Shown: positions 63,298 through 64,000 of the stretch, one piece after another
How positions within the stretch are numbered: position 1 is the stretch's first letter
How the letters are laid out: each line of letters begins with the position of its first letter
Assembly (NCBI RefSeq): GCF_001705435.1
Contig: NZ_MDEN01000054.1
Coordinates: forward strand, 1-64,000
Length of the DNA: 64,000 nucleotides
From: Pseudomonas graminis
GTDB lineage: Bacteria; Pseudomonadota; Gammaproteobacteria; Pseudomonadales; Pseudomonadaceae
Reading direction: 5' to 3'
Program-made: the position numbers and the translations under genes
Notes under the pieces: model-generated
Seen by the model: only the letters and a program-made list of their open reading frames with translations
Database searches by the model: none
Told to the model about the DNA's origin: nothing

Positions 63298-63409
63298 CCC
63301 CCGGTATCCGAATCCAGCGCTTCCAGGCGTAAGCGTTTCATCATCCGGGCCGCCATGCGGCCCTCGGTGTGGCGCTCTGAAGCGTGTCCCCCGTTTTCTG
63401 GACAGACTC

Positions 63410-64000
63410 ATGACGTGCACAGCCTCACAACGGATCGCGCCGGACCTGGTGAAAGCCTACTGGCATCCGCTTTGCCTGAAGTCGCAAGTGGCCGACGACA
63501 AGGATTTTGTGCGCTTCAACGTGCTGGATTTCGAAGTCGTGGTGTTCAACGACGCGGGCAATCTGATCGCCTTCGACAACCGCTGCCCCCACCGAGGGAC
63601 GCGGTTTTTCACCGAAGACGCCGGCCATCAGCGGATTCTCTGCCCCTACCACGGCTGGAACTACGCCGACGGACAGCTGCGCATCCCGGATGCCAAGCGT
63701 TTTGTCGGCTGTGACATCGGCAGCGCCAGCCTGAACTTCTTCAAGTTGGCGACCTGCGGCGAGCTGGTGTTTTTTGCCATCGAGCCCCGGGCGTCGCTGC
63801 TTGACCAGTTGGGTCAGCACATCTTCACGCTGCTTGAGCAGACAACGCCGAATTTGAACAAGCCTTCGGACTTCAATCGCTACGTTTTCGAAGCCGACTG
63901 GCCGATTTCCCTGGAAAACGCCCTCGAGCCGTACCACATCCCCCTCGTGCACCGGGACACCCTGGCGACCCTGAAACTGGGCATCGGCGAGAATGTGTTC
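63410..64000 (+). CDS. Rieske (2Fe-2S) oxygenase alpha-subunit-like protein, partial
   Basis: The first 197 codons of a gene that runs past the window edge. The Rieske ligands are visible: CPHRGTRFF and CPYHGWNYADG, giving C-x-H and C-x2-H. ENALEPYHIPLVHRDT resembles the start of the mononuclear-iron domain, where the two His in YHIPLVH fit the catalytic motif. It is probably a monooxygenase or demethylase acting on an acyl or sugar substrate of the same cluster. Ribosome site weak. The C-terminal domain cannot be seen. Confidence 0.87.
   Translation, partial: MTCTASQRIAPDLVKAYWHPLCLKSQVADDKDFVRFNVLDFEVVVFNDAGNLIAFDNRCPHRGTRFFTEDAGHQRILCPYHGWNYADGQLRIPDAKRFVGCDIGSASLNFFKLATCGELVFFAIEPRASLLDQLGQHIFTLLEQTTPNLNKPSDFNRYVFEADWPISLENALEPYHIPLVHRDTLATLKLGIGENVF

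Overview
The window looks like a chromosomal segment of a Pseudomonas of the P. fluorescens complex. This is inferred from GC-rich coding sequence, many GGGACCGGCTTTAGCCGGGAAG-type REP palindromes, and the mix of gene families. No rRNA, tRNA, CRISPR array or complete insertion sequence was seen. Functions are assigned from motifs read in the translated sequence; no database search was run.

1-16.3 kb, catabolic locus. A cupin gene and a double-GNAT gene (minus strand) stand divergent from a long plus-strand cluster: HAD/dehalogenase-like protein, DAO-type flavoprotein, a complete peptide/opine-type ABC importer (Tat-exported binding protein, two permeases, one protein with both ATPase domains), a three-subunit amine dehydrogenase of the HcnABC/opine-oxidase type, an ArgE-like M20 amidohydrolase, a GabD-like aldehyde dehydrogenase and a TtuC/DmlA-like dehydrogenase. 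Most genes abut or overlap by 4 bases. Together they suggest uptake and oxidative breakdown of an N-substituted amino acid or opine-like compound.

16.3-19.4 kb, bacteriocin island. A colicin E3-type ribonuclease gene with two adjacent, apparently paralogous immunity-like genes is bracketed by inverted copies of a 47-bp palindromic element and then by two direct repeats of about 370 bp. The toxin gene may carry a +1 frameshift in a G5 run near its 5' end.

19.4-23.1 kb. A 2-hydroxyacid dehydrogenase gene is divergent from GabT-like aminotransferase, HAD hydrolase and Lrp/AsnC regulator genes.

23.1-45.7 kb, contact-dependent inhibition (CDI) locus. A sigma-70-like promoter precedes cdiB, a 4794-residue cdiA ending in a PD-(D/E)XK-type toxin, and cdiI. 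About 5.7 kb of displaced cdiA fragments, toxin tails and immunity genes follow. Junctions in this array carry short palindromes with the core AAGGGGACGGACCCCTT. One displaced module has an in-frame TAG just before a His-rich toxin tail; another appears frameshifted.

45.7-56.5 kb. Two lipoproteins, an omptin-family outer-membrane protease, a Ycf48-like protein paired with an RND/MMPL transporter, a 3-hydroxyacyl-CoA dehydrogenase/thiolase pair on the minus strand, and a divergent AraC-type regulator.

56.5-64 kb. A large multidomain glycosyltransferase (minus) faces methyltransferase, phytanoyl-CoA-dioxygenase-like, second methyltransferase, acyl carrier protein and Rieske oxygenase genes; the last runs off the window. 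This resembles the tailoring part of a surface-glycan or flagellin-glycosylation island.
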